From an uncultured Erysipelotrichaceae bacterium (GTDB taxonomy: Bacteria > Bacillota_I > Bacilli_A > RFN20 > CAG-826), in contig CACYCS010000093.1 in assembly GCA_902773005.1 (NCBI GenBank), positions 34,444 to 98,443 of the forward strand: DNA of 64,000 bases. The letters run 5' to 3'. The notes beneath the pieces were generated by a model that searched no databases, was not told the DNA's origin, and saw only the letters and a list, made by a program, of their open reading frames with translations. The translations under genes and the position numbers were made by a program. How positions within the stretch are numbered: position 1 is the first letter of the stretch; every line of letters starts with the position of its first letter. Positions 43,411 through 52,955 of this stretch are shown piece by piece.

Positions 43411-45517
43411 TGGAGCACGCGCCTCCTTTCGCCCAGTCGCCAAGGTTGTTCTTGGCATCGCTGCTGCCATACTGGATGGCGCAGGTTTCGGAAATGAGTT
43501 CCTGGTTGCCGCTATCGAGCATGGTGCGGGCCGCATCCTGCTGCTCGAGGTATTCGGCGTAGTCGACCCAGTTCTGATCGAAGGAGTCAACCCAGTCTTT
43601 GTAGGACTTCAGGCGGCGGGTCTTGATGTAGTTGGTGACGAGCTTTCCGAGTTCCTCATCCTTGAAGGTGATCTTCTCTTTGCCGTTCTCGTCGATCAAG
43701 AGCTCTTCGAACTGGTAGTACTGAAGGTTATCGCTCCAGTTGCCCTTGACGTTCTTGTTGACGTCTTCGGCCCTGCTGGAGTAGTTGCTCTCGTCAGAGG
43801 AGATGAACTTGTTGACATAGGTCGATTTGGCGACGGCCTTTCCATCCTCAACATAGTAAGGATATTGGGTCGCATCGTCATGCGCATCGAGAGCGGTGGA
43901 GTCGCTAGAAGGCAATTTGCCCGGGGTGAGCATGGTGTAATACTCATCGAGCGAAGTGACGTCGCTAGTGGTGCTCGGGGCGCTATATTGGACGACCTTG
44001 TGGGTGGTCTCATCGATGTGGGAGCCATATTGCGAGAGAGCAGAACGGTCGACGACGATGAAGTGCATGCCCTCGTAAGATCCGGAGGAACCGGCCCTGA
44101 CCGCTAGAACGATCTGGCCTTTCTCGGTGGTGAGGACGTTGCTTCCGATGCCCGGCAAGACATCTTTGGTATCAATCGCGAAGCCCGGAAGAGCGGCATA
44201 TTCGGCTTTGAGGGTGCCGGCGGTCTTCGGGAGTTTGTTGGTTCCAACTTCGGAAGCTTTGTAGGTGTCCCAGCTTTCGCTTCCTGCAGGAGCGCTGCCA
44301 TCGAGGAACGCATTGTAGTCAATGGAGTTCGGGGTGATGACCGCGATCGCGTGGTTGTTGAAGTACTTGTTGAAGAGGACGTTGCGCGGATAGAAGTGCG
44401 CGTCGTTGCCGTTGACTTCGTAGCCGAGGTTCGGATCCTTGGCGACTGCGTCGTTGCCCATCGCGATGAAGGCACCATAGGGGATGGTGCCGATGCCGCG
44501 GGCGACGAACTTGTCGATGACTTTGTTGCCCTGAATGTCGGTCGCGTCGTCGGAAGGCAGGAGGTTATCCTTCAGCTTCACGGTTTCGCCAGCAGCGTTC
44601 TTAAGTTCGGTGTTGGCGTAGGAATTCCCGGCGGAATATAGGGCCTCGAATGCATAGAGGCCAAGTTTGAACTCGGGAACGTAGCTCGTATCCCTGTCCA
44701 TGATGCCGAGGTCGCCGTCTTTGCTGGCGGAGCCGTCCTCGGAGTAGTACTGGGCGACTTTGCCGAAGGTAAGCCTTGGGCCGACTTCGGTGCCCGCGAC
44801 GCTATTGACCTTGACGCCGGCAAGTTCCTTGACGACGCTCGAGAGCTTTCTGGACTCGGCTTCGCTCACGGTGGCTTGGACGTGGTCGTTGGCGCTCGCG
44901 CTGGAGAACTTCACGAGGATGTGAGAGACGTGGTACGGCATCTTGTCTTTGATGTAGCCTTGGCTGATCGGGCCGTACTTCTCGATGAGTTCGTCGGTGG
45001 AGAGATGCTCCCACTTTTTGCCGCTGCGCATCGCATTGAGATTGCTCTGGATGCCGTAGCTGTTCTCGTAGGCCGTTTTCTCAACTTCGTAGAGCTTCTT
45101 GTCGTAGAGTTCGTCGACGTTGTCGCAATCCTCGTTCTTGAGAAGCTTCTCGAATTCCGCCTGGTAGGTGGTTCCGTTGCTGGAGGCGTTCTCGGCAGCG
45201 GTGGTCTTGACACCGTTGACCTTGTTCTGCGCCTGGGCTTTGAGTTCTTTGAGCTCGTTGTCATCACCATTCTGGTAGTTCTGGCGGATTAAGAGTTCTT
45301 GGATTTTTGTGAATGCAGTGCTGGCAGCGCTCGTGCTGGTGCGGTAGTCGTCAAACAGGTCGCTGGCTTTATAGTCAACGCTATGTTTGTTGCCACTCGC
45401 ATCCGTCGTGGTGTAGGTCAGCACTACGCCCTCTTTCGCTGTAACGTCGCAGGACGCGATTGCCGGGATGGCGACCAATGCGGTTACAACGCTGAGGGTG
45501 AGTTTCGATTTTTTCAT
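43394..45517 (-). CDS. PrsA-like parvulin foldase lipoprotein
   Basis: A 707-residue protein with a signal peptide ending AIASC (cysteine 23). A SurA-like helical region (about 40-190) leads into a parvulin-type domain: YHVSHILVKF near 197, FGKVAQYYSEDGSASKDGDLG about 252-272 and VPEFKLGLYAFEAL. PrsA proteins catalyse prolyl isomerisation and folding of secreted proteins outside the membrane. It is more than twice the length of Bacillus PrsA (292), with long insertions. GGAGG precedes the start, and an inverted repeat lies at its promoter. The second lipoprotein gene overlaps its 3' end. Confidence 0.8.
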   Translation of the reverse strand: MKKSKLTLSVVTALVAIPAIASCDVTAKEGVVLTYTTTDASGNKHSVDYKASDLFDDYRTSTSAASTAFTKIQELLIRQNYQNGDDNELKELKAQAQNKVNGVKTTAAENASSNGTTYQAEFEKLLKNEDCDNVDELYDKKLYEVEKTAYENSYGIQSNLNAMRSGKKWEHLSTDELIEKYGPISQGYIKDKMPYHVSHILVKFSSASANDHVQATVSEAESRKLSSVVKELAGVKVNSVAGTEVGPRLTFGKVAQYYSEDGSASKDGDLGIMDRDTSYVPEFKLGLYAFEALYSAGNSYANTELKNAAGETVKLKDNLLPSDDATDIQGNKVIDKFVARGIGTIPYGAFIAMGNDAVAKDPNLGYEVNGNDAHFYPRNVLFNKYFNNHAIAVITPNSIDYNAFLDGSAPAGSESWDTYKASEVGTNKLPKTAGTLKAEYAALPGFAIDTKDVLPGIGSNVLTTEKGQIVLAVRAGSSGSYEGMHFIVVDRSALSQYGSHIDETTHKVVQYSAPSTTSDVTSLDEYYTMLTPGKLPSSDSTALDAHDDATQYPYYVEDGKAVAKSTYVNKFISSDESNYSSRAEDVNKNVKGNWSDNLQYYQFEELLIDENGKEKITFKDEELGKLVTNYIKTRRLKSYKDWVDSFDQNWVDYAEYLEQQDAARTMLDSGNQELISETCAIQYGSSDAKNNLGDWAKGGACSNGKNN

Positions 45518-45556
45518 ACTGGACTCGTTCCTCCTTCGTCTGAACGTAGCGTGATA

Positions 45557-45589
45557 ATCATAGACTTAACAAATACTTGTTACAACAAG
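45557..45589 (-). promoter_or_regulatory. Promoter with inverted repeat for the foldase operon
   Basis: Minus-strand TTGTAA (45580-45585), 17-base spacer, TATGAT (45557-45562). The perfect repeat CTTGTT-AC-AACAAG (45576-45589) covers the -35 box and is a likely operator. Confidence 0.6.
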
Positions 45590-45699
45590 AAAATTAACCG
45601 CCTTCCGGCCGCGCCGCTTCCATGCAATTCGTTTGGTATCCGATTTTTGCCCAAAGATTTATCTTTGAGAGACCATGATATTTTGGGTTATCGCTTTTG

Positions 45700-45728
45700 T
45701 TGTCGAAGCGGGTTTGGGCGACTAGAAT
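45700..45728 (+). promoter_or_regulatory. suf operon promoter
   Basis: TTGTCG (45700-45705), 17-base spacer, TAGAAT (45723-45728), then AAGGAGG before sufC at 45755. No obvious operator for an IscR-like factor is seen. Confidence 0.65.
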
Positions 45729-45754
45729 AGGTAAGCCTCTAAGGAGGGTCGCTT

Positions 45755-46585
45755 ATGTCAAAGTTGAAAATCGAGAATCTGCATGTCGCCGTTGGGGATA
45801 AAGAAATCCTCCATGGCGTGAACTTATCGCTTCAGGAAGGCGAGACCCTCGCCCTTCTTGGACCGAATGGCCATGGCAAGTCCACCTTGCTCGCCGCGAT
45901 CATGGGCAATCCCTCCTTCACCGTGACCGAGGGAAAGATTTTGCTCGATGATGTGGATGTTTTGAGCCTGCCAGTCGATGAAAGGTCGAAGGCTGGCCTA
46001 TTCCTCGCGATGCAAAATCCCGCCGAGATTCCAGGCGTCAACTCCGCCGATTTCCTCAAAGCCGCGATGAACGCCAGAAGGGAAACCCCGATGAAGCTTT
46101 TCCAGTTCTATGGCGCCCTGCAGACCGCCTACAAGGAAATGGGCATCCCCTTTGAGATGAGCAACCGCAACCTCAACGAAGGGTTCTCCGGCGGCGAGAA
46201 GAAGAAAAACGAGATCCTCCAGATGAAGCTCCTCCAGCCGAAGTTCGCCATGCTTGACGAAATCGACTCCGGGCTCGACGTCGATGCCATGCAAGTGGTG
46301 GCTGCCGCAATCAGGGAAGAACAAGCCAAAGGCAGGGGCTTCCTCGTCATCAGCCATTACGCAAGGCTTTACGAAATGATCCACCCGACCAGGGCTGCCG
46401 TCATGGTCAATGGCCGAATCGCCGTCGAAGGCGGACCCGAGATCATCTCTCGCATCGACACGACTGGCTATGAATGGATCCGCGACGAACTCGGCATCGA
46501 AATCGAGAAGCCGGTTGCGGACCAGCCGATGAACAAGGTCTCAATCGGAGCCTGCGCCACCAGGGTCGGGCTCGAAGGGAAATAA
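45755..46585 (+). CDS. sufC: SufC, Fe-S cluster assembly ATPase
   Basis: A 276-residue ABC-type ATPase with Walker A GPNGHGKST (36-44), signature FSGGEKKKNEI, and Walker B MLDEIDSGLD whose DSGLD form is specific to SufC. It forms the SufBC2D scaffold on which clusters are built. It is about 15-20 residues longer than Bacillus SufC, at the C-terminus. The sufD-like gene follows after 2 bases. First gene of sufCDSUB. Confidence 0.96.
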   Translation: MSKLKIENLHVAVGDKEILHGVNLSLQEGETLALLGPNGHGKSTLLAAIMGNPSFTVTEGKILLDDVDVLSLPVDERSKAGLFLAMQNPAEIPGVNSADFLKAAMNARRETPMKLFQFYGALQTAYKEMGIPFEMSNRNLNEGFSGGEKKKNEILQMKLLQPKFAMLDEIDSGLDVDAMQVVAAAIREEQAKGRGFLVISHYARLYEMIHPTRAAVMVNGRIAVEGGPEIISRIDTTGYEWIRDELGIEIEKPVADQPMNKVSIGACATRVGLEGK

Positions 46586-46587
46586 GC

Positions 46588-47262
46588 ATGGACTTAGTGC
46601 TTCTCCACGATGACATAAAAGACCTCCAGTTCGAGGTCAAAGAAGGCGAGACGTTCCGGTTGAACATCGCGAACTTCAAAGAGTTCAAACCCTGCAAAAT
46701 CGAGATAAATGTCCGCAAAAACGCCATATTCGAAGGCGCATTCGCCGATCTTTCGCATGGCTCTGGCAAGGCGACGATCATCGTTCATCTAGATGAAGGC
46801 GCAAGCTGCGATTGGCATCTTGCTAGCATCGGAGCGAGTGATGACAGAAAGATTTTCGATACCTCCGTTTTCCATGATGAGCCAAAGTCCAAAGCCTTGA
46901 TGTCGAACTACGGCATCACCCGCGATCATGGCAGGCTCTCTTTCTCTGGCGTGAGCGAAATCAAGAAATATGCCAGAGGGTCCGCAACCCGCCAAGAGGC
47001 CAAGATCATCATCTTCGACCCCACTAGCGTCGGCAAAGCCGCGCCGATTTTGAATATCGACGAAAACGATGTCACCGCAAGCCATTCCGCTAGCTGCGGC
47101 AAACTAAACGAAGACCACATCTTCTATTTGCTTTCCCGCGGGCTGAGCCTTGCTGAGGCGAGAAGGCTATTGACCCTTGGCTATTTGAAGCCCGTGGTCA
47201 ACTATTTCTTCGACGAATCCCTGCGCGAGCAGGTCGATAAAGCCATCGAGGAGGGCGTCTGA
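46588..47262 (+). CDS. sufD: Short SufD
   Basis: A 224-residue SufB/SufD-core protein. The C-terminal block ASHSASCGKLNEDHIFYL, with the conserved histidine, and RGLSLAEARRLLTLGYLKP identify SufD. Typical SufD is about 430 residues; this one has lost most of the N-terminal half but keeps enough of the right-handed beta-helix core and the C-terminal helices to pair with SufB and SufC. No frameshift or remnant is seen before the ATG at 46588, which lies 2 bases after sufC. The start of sufS overlaps its stop (TGATG). Confidence 0.85.
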   Translation: MDLVLLHDDIKDLQFEVKEGETFRLNIANFKEFKPCKIEINVRKNAIFEGAFADLSHGSGKATIIVHLDEGASCDWHLASIGASDDRKIFDTSVFHDEPKSKALMSNYGITRDHGRLSFSGVSEIKKYARGSATRQEAKIIIFDPTSVGKAAPILNIDENDVTASHSASCGKLNEDHIFYLLSRGLSLAEARRLLTLGYLKPVVNYFFDESLREQVDKAIEEGV

Positions 47263-48494
47263 TGTTTGACTTAAAAGCGATCAGAAACGAGTTTCCGATG
47301 CTTCGGAATGCGACCAAGATGCAGGGCCATGATTTGGTGTGGCTCGATAATGCATCCACGACTTTCAAGCCGGATGCCGTCCTTGAAGCCGTGACGAGGT
47401 ATTACACTTCCGAAACGAGCAATTCGCACCGCGGCGATTATGACCTTTGCTACAACATGGACCAAGAGGTCCTCAAAACCCGCAAAGCAGTCGCCTCTTT
47501 CATCCATTGCGATCCCTCGGAGGTCGTATTCACCTCCGGCGCCACGATGTCGCTGAATCTAGTCGCGTTTGGATACGCTGCAACTCACCTTGGCAAAGAT
47601 GATGAAATCCTTCTGAACGAGGCAGAGCACGCTTCCAATATCTTGCCTTGGTACAAAGTCGCGGAAATCACGGGTTGCAAGGTTCGTTTCATCCCGCTGG
47701 ATAAGCAGGGCAGATTGACCCCGGAAAACCTCGAAAACGCATTCACGCCCTCAACGAAATTGGTTTGCGTCGCTCATGTTAGCAATGTTCTTGGCTATGT
47801 TGCGCCGATTAAGGAATTGGCGGCGATCTGCCATAAGCACGGGGCGTTAATCTGCGTGGATGGCGCTCAATCCGTTCCCCATTTCGCAACCGATGTCAAA
47901 GATCTTGATTGCGATTTCCTCGCCTTCTCTGGCCATAAGCTATGCGGGCCAACCGGGATTGGCGTGCTATATGGCAAATTCGATTTGCTGCGTGCAACCG
48001 ATGCCTTTATGAGTGGCGGTGGAATGAACGTGAAATTCGATAAGCAGGGCGGTGCGACTTATCTTGAGCCCCCTGCGAGATTTGAAGCTGGCACCCAGAA
48101 TCTAGAAGGAATCATGGGGCTAGGCGCCGCGATCGAATTCATTAATCGCATCGGGATTGATAATGTCGCTAGGCACGAACGCGAATTGAAGCGTTATGCG
48201 GTTAGCAAGATCCTTGCGACGGGGAAAGCGACCATCTACAATCCCGATTCCGAATCGGGCATCGTCACCTTCAATGTCGATGGGGTATTTGCCCAAGACG
48301 CCGCGACGTATTTCAATAGCAAAGGAATCGCTTGCCGCTCTGGCCAACATTGCGCCAAAGTGCTGAATGATTTCCTAGGAACCGTCGCCACTGTGCGGGC
48401 TTCCTTCTATCTATACACCACGAAAGAAGACATCGACGCCCTCGTCGATGCGATCGATAAATGCAAAGGAGAATTCCTCAATGCCTACTTTTGA
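47262..48494 (+). CDS. sufS: SufS cysteine desulfurase
   Basis: A 410-residue PLP enzyme that removes sulfur from cysteine for cluster assembly. The PLP lysine is in AFSGHKLCGP (about 228) and the persulfide cysteine is in ACRSGQHCAK (about 363), the class II (SufS/CsdA) form. SSNSHRG-type block NSHRGDYDLCY is at about 47-57. Its start overlaps sufD by one base and its end overlaps sufU by 14 bases. Confidence 0.95.
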   Translation: MFDLKAIRNEFPMLRNATKMQGHDLVWLDNASTTFKPDAVLEAVTRYYTSETSNSHRGDYDLCYNMDQEVLKTRKAVASFIHCDPSEVVFTSGATMSLNLVAFGYAATHLGKDDEILLNEAEHASNILPWYKVAEITGCKVRFIPLDKQGRLTPENLENAFTPSTKLVCVAHVSNVLGYVAPIKELAAICHKHGALICVDGAQSVPHFATDVKDLDCDFLAFSGHKLCGPTGIGVLYGKFDLLRATDAFMSGGGMNVKFDKQGGATYLEPPARFEAGTQNLEGIMGLGAAIEFINRIGIDNVARHERELKRYAVSKILATGKATIYNPDSESGIVTFNVDGVFAQDAATYFNSKGIACRSGQHCAKVLNDFLGTVATVRASFYLYTTKEDIDALVDAIDKCKGEFLNAYF

Positions 48495-48927
48495 AATCAC
48501 TCCTGAGATGATGCGCGAAATCATCATGGACCACGCATCCGCTCCACGTCACAAAACCGACCCCCAGGACGAGTCCTATCTTTCGATGCATTCGTCCTCG
48601 GTCAACTGCATCGATGACATCAACGTCTACCTCAAAGAGGAAGGCGGACATATCAGCGATGCCAAATGGAACGGCGTCGCCTGCACGATCTCGACCGCCT
48701 CAACCGATATCCTCTGCGATCTTTTGGTCGGGAAAACCAAAGAAGAAGCCCTTTACATCATCGAGCAGTATACCCACATGCTCCACGAAGAGCCCTATGA
48801 CGCGGATGCTCTCGAAGAAGCGCTTGCGTTCATGAATACGTCCAAGCAGGCCGCGCGCATCCATTGCGCCTCTATCGGCTGGGACGCGGTTAAGCAATTG
48901 CTGGAGGAACACCACCATGGCGATTGA
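48481..48927 (+). CDS. sufU: SufU zinc-dependent sulfurtransferase
   Basis: A 148-residue IscU-like protein with three ligand cysteines in [16 protein letters not shown] and RIHCASIG; the aspartate after the first cysteine completes the zinc site of SufU. It accepts persulfide sulfur from Suf[14 protein letters not shown] is the usual N-terminal block. The gene overlaps sufS and sufB (11 bases), as in other Firmicutes. Confidence 0.95.
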   Translation: MPTFEITPEMMREIIMDHASAPRHKTDPQDESYLSMHSSSVNCIDDINVYLKEEGGHISDAKWNGVACTISTASTDILCDLLVGKTKEEALYIIEQYTHMLHEEPYDADALEEALAFMNTSKQAARIHCASIGWDAVKQLLEEHHHGD

Positions 48928-50323
48928 GGACGAGAACGACATCATCAATCAGGAATACCAATACGGCTTCAAAGACGAAGACGTATCGATCTTTTCGACT
49001 GGAAAAGGACTGACTGAAGAAGTCGTCCGCGAAATCTCGAAAGCCAAAGACGAGCCCGAGTGGATGCTCGAATTCCGCCTCAAGGCCTTCCGCATGTTCC
49101 AGAAGATGCCGATGCCGAAGTTCGGGCCTAGCCTCGACTTCATGGATTTTGATTCCTATACCTATTTCACCCGCGTTGCCAAAGCGGAAGAATCTTCTTG
49201 GGACGATGTTCCCGATACCGTCAAGAGCACCTTCCAGAAGCTAGGCATCCCCGAAGCGGAGCAGAAATTCCTCGCGGGCGTTTCGACCCAATACGAATCT
49301 GAGGTTGTCTATCACAACATGTTGGAGGAGGTGCGGGAGAAAGGCGTCATCTTCCTTTCCACGGATATGGGCTTGAAGCTATTCCCTGAAATCTTCAAGA
49401 AATACTTCGCGACCGTCATCCCGATTGCCGACAGCAAATTCTCTGCGCTCAATTCCGCGGTTTGGTCTGGCGGAAGCTTCATTTACGTTCCCAAAGGCGT
49501 GCGTTTGGAGAAGCCTTTGCAGTCTTATTTCAGAATCAACAACGAGAAGACCGGCCAATTCGAAAGGACCCTCATCATCGCCGATGAAGGCGCGGACATC
49601 CATTATGTCGAAGGGTGCACGGCCCCGGTTTATTCCAAGGAATCCCTCCACGTTGGCGTCGTCGAGATTATCGTCGAGAAAGGCGCCCACGTCCGCTACA
49701 CCACGATCCAGAACTGGTCCAACAACATCTTGAACCTCGTCACCCAGCGTTCCCGCGTCGAAGAAGATGGCTTCATGGAATGGGTTGACGGCAACATCGG
49801 ATCCATGACCACCATGAAATATCCCGCTTGCATTTTGCATGGCGACCGCGCTAGGGGATCGACGATTTCGATCGCCGTCGGCGGCAAAGGCCAATACCAG
49901 GATGCCGGCGCAAGGATGATTCACCAAGGAAAGAACACCTCTTCGACCATCATCTCCAAATCGATCGTCCATGATGGGGGCGTTGCCAATTATCGCGGAA
50001 CGGTTCGCTTCGAAGAGTCCGCAACGGGCTCTAAGTCGCACGTCGAATGCGATACCCTAATCGTCGACGAAGCTTCTAGAAGCGACACGATCCCCGTCAA
50101 TGAGACCAAAAACAACGATTCCTATATCGAACACGAGGCAACCGTCTCGAAAATCAATGCCGATCAGCTTTTCTATTTGATGAGCCGTGGCATTTCCGAA
50201 GCCGATGCGACCCAGATGATCGTCATGGGCTTCATCGAGCCGTTCTCCAAAGAGCTGCCGATGGAATACGCAGTCGAACTCAACCGCCTGATCAAAATGG
50301 ATATGGCGGGATCGGTGGGATAA
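48917..50323 (+). CDS. sufB: SufB, Fe-S scaffold subunit
   Basis: A 468-residue scaffold protein, full length. Diagnostic blocks are [37 protein letters not shown] and [10 protein letters not shown] with a conserved glutamate, then LFYLMSRGI. The Cys405 position of E. coli is replaced by the SRSDT form, as in Bacillus. It completes SufBC2D. mnmG follows after 3 bases, so the suf operon may continue into the tRNA-modification and partition genes. Confidence 0.96.
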   Translation: MAIEDENDIINQEYQYGFKDEDVSIFSTGKGLTEEVVREISKAKDEPEWMLEFRLKAFRMFQKMPMPKFGPSLDFMDFDSYTYFTRVAKAEESSWDDVPDTVKSTFQKLGIPEAEQKFLAGVSTQYESEVVYHNMLEEVREKGVIFLSTDMGLKLFPEIFKKYFATVIPIADSKFSALNSAVWSGGSFIYVPKGVRLEKPLQSYFRINNEKTGQFERTLIIADEGADIHYVEGCTAPVYSKESLHVGVVEIIVEKGAHVRYTTIQNWSNNILNLVTQRSRVEEDGFMEWVDGNIGSMTTMKYPACILHGDRARGSTISIAVGGKGQYQDAGARMIHQGKNTSSTIISKSIVHDGGVANYRGTVRFEESATGSKSHVECDTLIVDEASRSDTIPVNETKNNDSYIEHEATVSKINADQLFYLMSRGISEADATQMIVMGFIEPFSKELPMEYAVELNRLIKMDMAGSVG

Positions 50324-50326
50324 AGA

Positions 50327-52207
50327 ATGGCCCAAGAGGAATTTGACGTCATCGTCATCGGCGGCGGCCATGCCGGCGTCGAAGCGAGCCATGCAAGCGC
50401 GAAGATGGGGATGCGCACTCTTTTGTGCACCCTCAACAAGAAGATGATCGCGAACATGCCCTGCAATCCGCATATCGGCGGATCGGCGAAAGGCGTGGTG
50501 GTGCGCGAGATCGATGCGCTTGGCGGACTTATGGGCATAGCGGCTGATCACCATCCGCTTCAGATCAAGATGCTCAATACCGGCAAAGGGCCAGGCGTGC
50601 AATGCCTTCGCTCGCAACAGGATAAGTTCGGTTATCCAGCCTATGTGCAATCGCTTTTGGACGCAACTCCGAATCTTGAGATCCGCGAGTGCGAGGTGAA
50701 GGAACTTCTATATGACGATACCCGTGTTTTTGGGGTGAAAACCGACCAGGGGTCCACTATTTTGGCAAAAGCGGTCATTATCACGACCGGCACTTACATG
50801 AATGGGGCCATCATCTCTGGTTCCTCTTCCGTGCCTGGCGGACCGGATGGCGAAAAGGCATCTCATGGTTTGACGGAATGCCTCAACAAGATGGGCGTCG
50901 AGACTTGGAGACTCAAGACCGGCACCCCGCCTAGACTCGCCAAATCGACGATCGACTTCTCGAATATGAAAGAAGAAGTCGGAAGCGATGATCATCTGGC
51001 GTTTTCCTATACGACTACCAAATTCACTCCGCTCAAAGATCAATTGCCTTGCTATTTGATCTATACGAACGACAAGACCCACGAGATCATAAGATCCCAT
51101 CTAGAGGAATCGGCGTTGTTCAATGGATTGATTCAGTCGGCTGGGCCAAGGTATTGCCCATCGATCGAAAGCAAATTGGTTCGCTTTGCCGATAAGCCAA
51201 GGCATCAGCTTTTCCTGGAACCGGAATTCGAAGAAGGAGAATCCATCTATCTCCAGGGCTTCTCGACTGGGCTTCCCCACGAAGTTCAGGAAGAGATGGT
51301 CCATTCGCTTCCTGGACTTGAGCATGCCAAACTTCTGAAATACGCCTATCAGATCGAATATGATGCGATCAAGCCGTTGCAATTTGATGCGACGTTGAGG
51401 GTCAAGAAATACAAAGGCCTTTATGGCGCGGGGCAGATCTGTGGAACCTCAGGCTACGAGGAAGCAGGCGGACTAGGGCTTCTCGCGGGCATCAACGCCG
51501 CGCTTGCCATCAAAGGCGAGCCTCCCTTTGTTCTAAAAAGAAATGAAGCCTACATTGGCGTCATGATTGATGACCTAGTAACAAAAGGCACCGAAGAGCC
51601 GTACCGCCTATTGTCGTCTAGGGCAGAATATCGCTTGTTGCTCCGCCACGATAACGCAGACCTTCGCCTTACCGAATACGGGCATCAACTTGGCCTAATC
51701 GATGAGGGACGTTACACCAAATTCGTTGAAAAATACCGCATGATCGACCGCGCGATCGAAGTGCTTTCGGCCACCAATATCTCGGATCGGGCAGGACTTA
51801 ATGAATACCTAGTCGAGAATGGGTTCGAGCCGACCAATGACGGCTGGAAGGGAATCGATATTTTGAAGCGCCCGCATTTCGCTTATCGCAGGGTCGCCTC
51901 ACTTATGGATTCGATGAAGGAATTCGATTTCGATGACGAATCTGTGCTCGCGCTAGAGACAAAAGTCAAATATTCTGGCTATATTAAGAAAGAAGAGAAG
52001 GACGCCGCCGCGCTTCTTAAAGAAGAGAAGATGCCTTTGTCCCCGGATATGGATTATCTACACATGGACGGGCTAAGGCTTGAAGCGAGGCAAAAGCTCG
52101 ACGCCGTAAGACCGCTTACGGTTGCCCAAGCCGCTAGGATCTCGGGCGTCAATCCCGCCGATATTTCGATACTATTGATCAATCTCAGAAAGGAGCGCAA
52201 AAAATGA
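50327..52207 (+). CDS. mnmG: MnmG, tRNA uridine-5-carboxymethylaminomethyl modification enzyme
   Basis: A 626-residue FAD protein of standard length. FAD motif GGGHAGVEAS at 12-21, and the MnmG-specific CNPHIGGSAKG, GTYMNG, KTGTPPR and DDLVTKGTEEPYR blocks are all present. It works with MnmE to modify the wobble uridine of several tRNAs. The start overlaps nothing and lies 3 bases after sufB. It is coupled to rsmG by ATGA. Confidence 0.97.
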   Translation: MAQEEFDVIVIGGGHAGVEASHASAKMGMRTLLCTLNKKMIANMPCNPHIGGSAKGVVVREIDALGGLMGIAADHHPLQIKMLNTGKGPGVQCLRSQQDKFGYPAYVQSLLDATPNLEIRECEVKELLYDDTRVFGVKTDQGSTILAKAVIITTGTYMNGAIISGSSSVPGGPDGEKASHGLTECLNKMGVETWRLKTGTPPRLAKSTIDFSNMKEEVGSDDHLAFSYTTTKFTPLKDQLPCYLIYTNDKTHEIIRSHLEESALFNGLIQSAGPRYCPSIESKLVRFADKPRHQLFLEPEFEEGESIYLQGFSTGLPHEVQEEMVHSLPGLEHAKLLKYAYQIEYDAIKPLQFDATLRVKKYKGLYGAGQICGTSGYEEAGGLGLLAGINAALAIKGEPPFVLKRNEAYIGVMIDDLVTKGTEEPYRLLSSRAEYRLLLRHDNADLRLTEYGHQLGLIDEGRYTKFVEKYRMIDRAIEVLSATNISDRAGLNEYLVENGFEPTNDGWKGIDILKRPHFAYRRVASLMDSMKEFDFDDESVLALETKVKYSGYIKKEEKDAAALLKEEKMPLSPDMDYLHMDGLRLEARQKLDAVRPLTVAQAARISGVNPADISILLINLRKERKK

Positions 52208-52905
52208 ATTTTCAAGAAATGAGCCAACTGCTTAGCGAAAAAGGAATCAAAATCGATTCTTCCTGCGAAGCGAAATTCAAAGCATATGCCGCTCTTTTGA
52301 AGGAGTGGAACGAGAAGATGAACCTCACCTCGATCGTCGAGGAAGAGGAGGTGTACGAGAAGCATTTCTACGATAGTCTTCTTGTGGCGCACGGATTTGA
52401 TTTAAGCGGAAAGAAAATCGCCGACATCGGTTCGGGCGCTGGGTTCCCAGGCATGGCACTTGCCATCGCTTTCCCGAGCGCGAAGGTCACGCTCATTGAT
52501 GCGACCAAAAAGAAATTCCTGTTCCTAGAAGAAGTGAAGAAAGCCTGCGAAGTCGAAAACGTCGAGTTTCATGTGGGGCGCGTTGAGGATATGCGTGGAT
52601 TCCGTGAGTCGTTCGACGTCGTGACCTCTCGCGGGTTCGCCGCGCTTCGGATATTCGCTGAGGTCGGCGCGCCGCTATTGAAAGTCGGTGGGACGCTATT
52701 AGCGATGAAGGGATCGAAGGGTTCGGACGAACTCCATGAAGCGACGAATGCTCTGAATAAGACGAGTCTGCACCTATCAAACTCCCAAAAGGAATTCCTC
52801 TCCGAAGCCAGCGGGACTCACATCAACTATTACTTCACCAAGAAGGCAAAAACGATCGCCAAATATCCGCGTCCTTGGGCCGAAATCGTTGCCAAGCCCC
52901 TATAA
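52204..52905 (+). CDS. rsmG: RsmG, 16S rRNA m7G527 methyltransferase
   Basis: A 233-residue SAM-dependent methyltransferase with KEWNEKMNLTSI, the SAM site DIGSGAGFPG (about 77-86) and ATKKKFLFLEEV. The C-terminal FTKKAKTIAKYPR is typical. It follows mnmG with a 4-base overlap, the conserved gidA-gidB order. Confidence 0.96.
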   Translation: MNFQEMSQLLSEKGIKIDSSCEAKFKAYAALLKEWNEKMNLTSIVEEEEVYEKHFYDSLLVAHGFDLSGKKIADIGSGAGFPGMALAIAFPSAKVTLIDATKKKFLFLEEVKKACEVENVEFHVGRVEDMRGFRESFDVVTSRGFAALRIFAEVGAPLLKVGGTLLAMKGSKGSDELHEATNALNKTSLHLSNSQKEFLSEASGTHINYYFTKKAKTIAKYPRPWAEIVAKPL

Positions 52906-52912
52906 ATTGCTT

Positions 52913-52949
52913 GTGAAACAATTGAAATGTTCCACGTTTGATTTATCAT
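52913..52949 (+). promoter_or_regulatory. parAB promoter with parS-like half-sites
   Basis: TTGAAA (52922-52927), 16-base spacer and TATCAT (52944-52949) end 6 bases before the parA ATG, predicting a leaderless mRNA. Overlapping it, GTGAAACA (52913-52920) and TGTTCCAC (52928-52935) are the two halves of a parS-type site in swapped order, 7 bases apart, with one mismatch. Confidence 0.55.
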
Positions 52950-52955
52950 TACCCC

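Noticed and set aside
42271..43497. A 408-codon open frame on the plus strand
   Set aside because: It is antisense to the two foldase lipoprotein genes, composed mostly of Val, Asp, Glu, Gly and Ile with no domain, and has no ribosome site. It is another codon-bias shadow.
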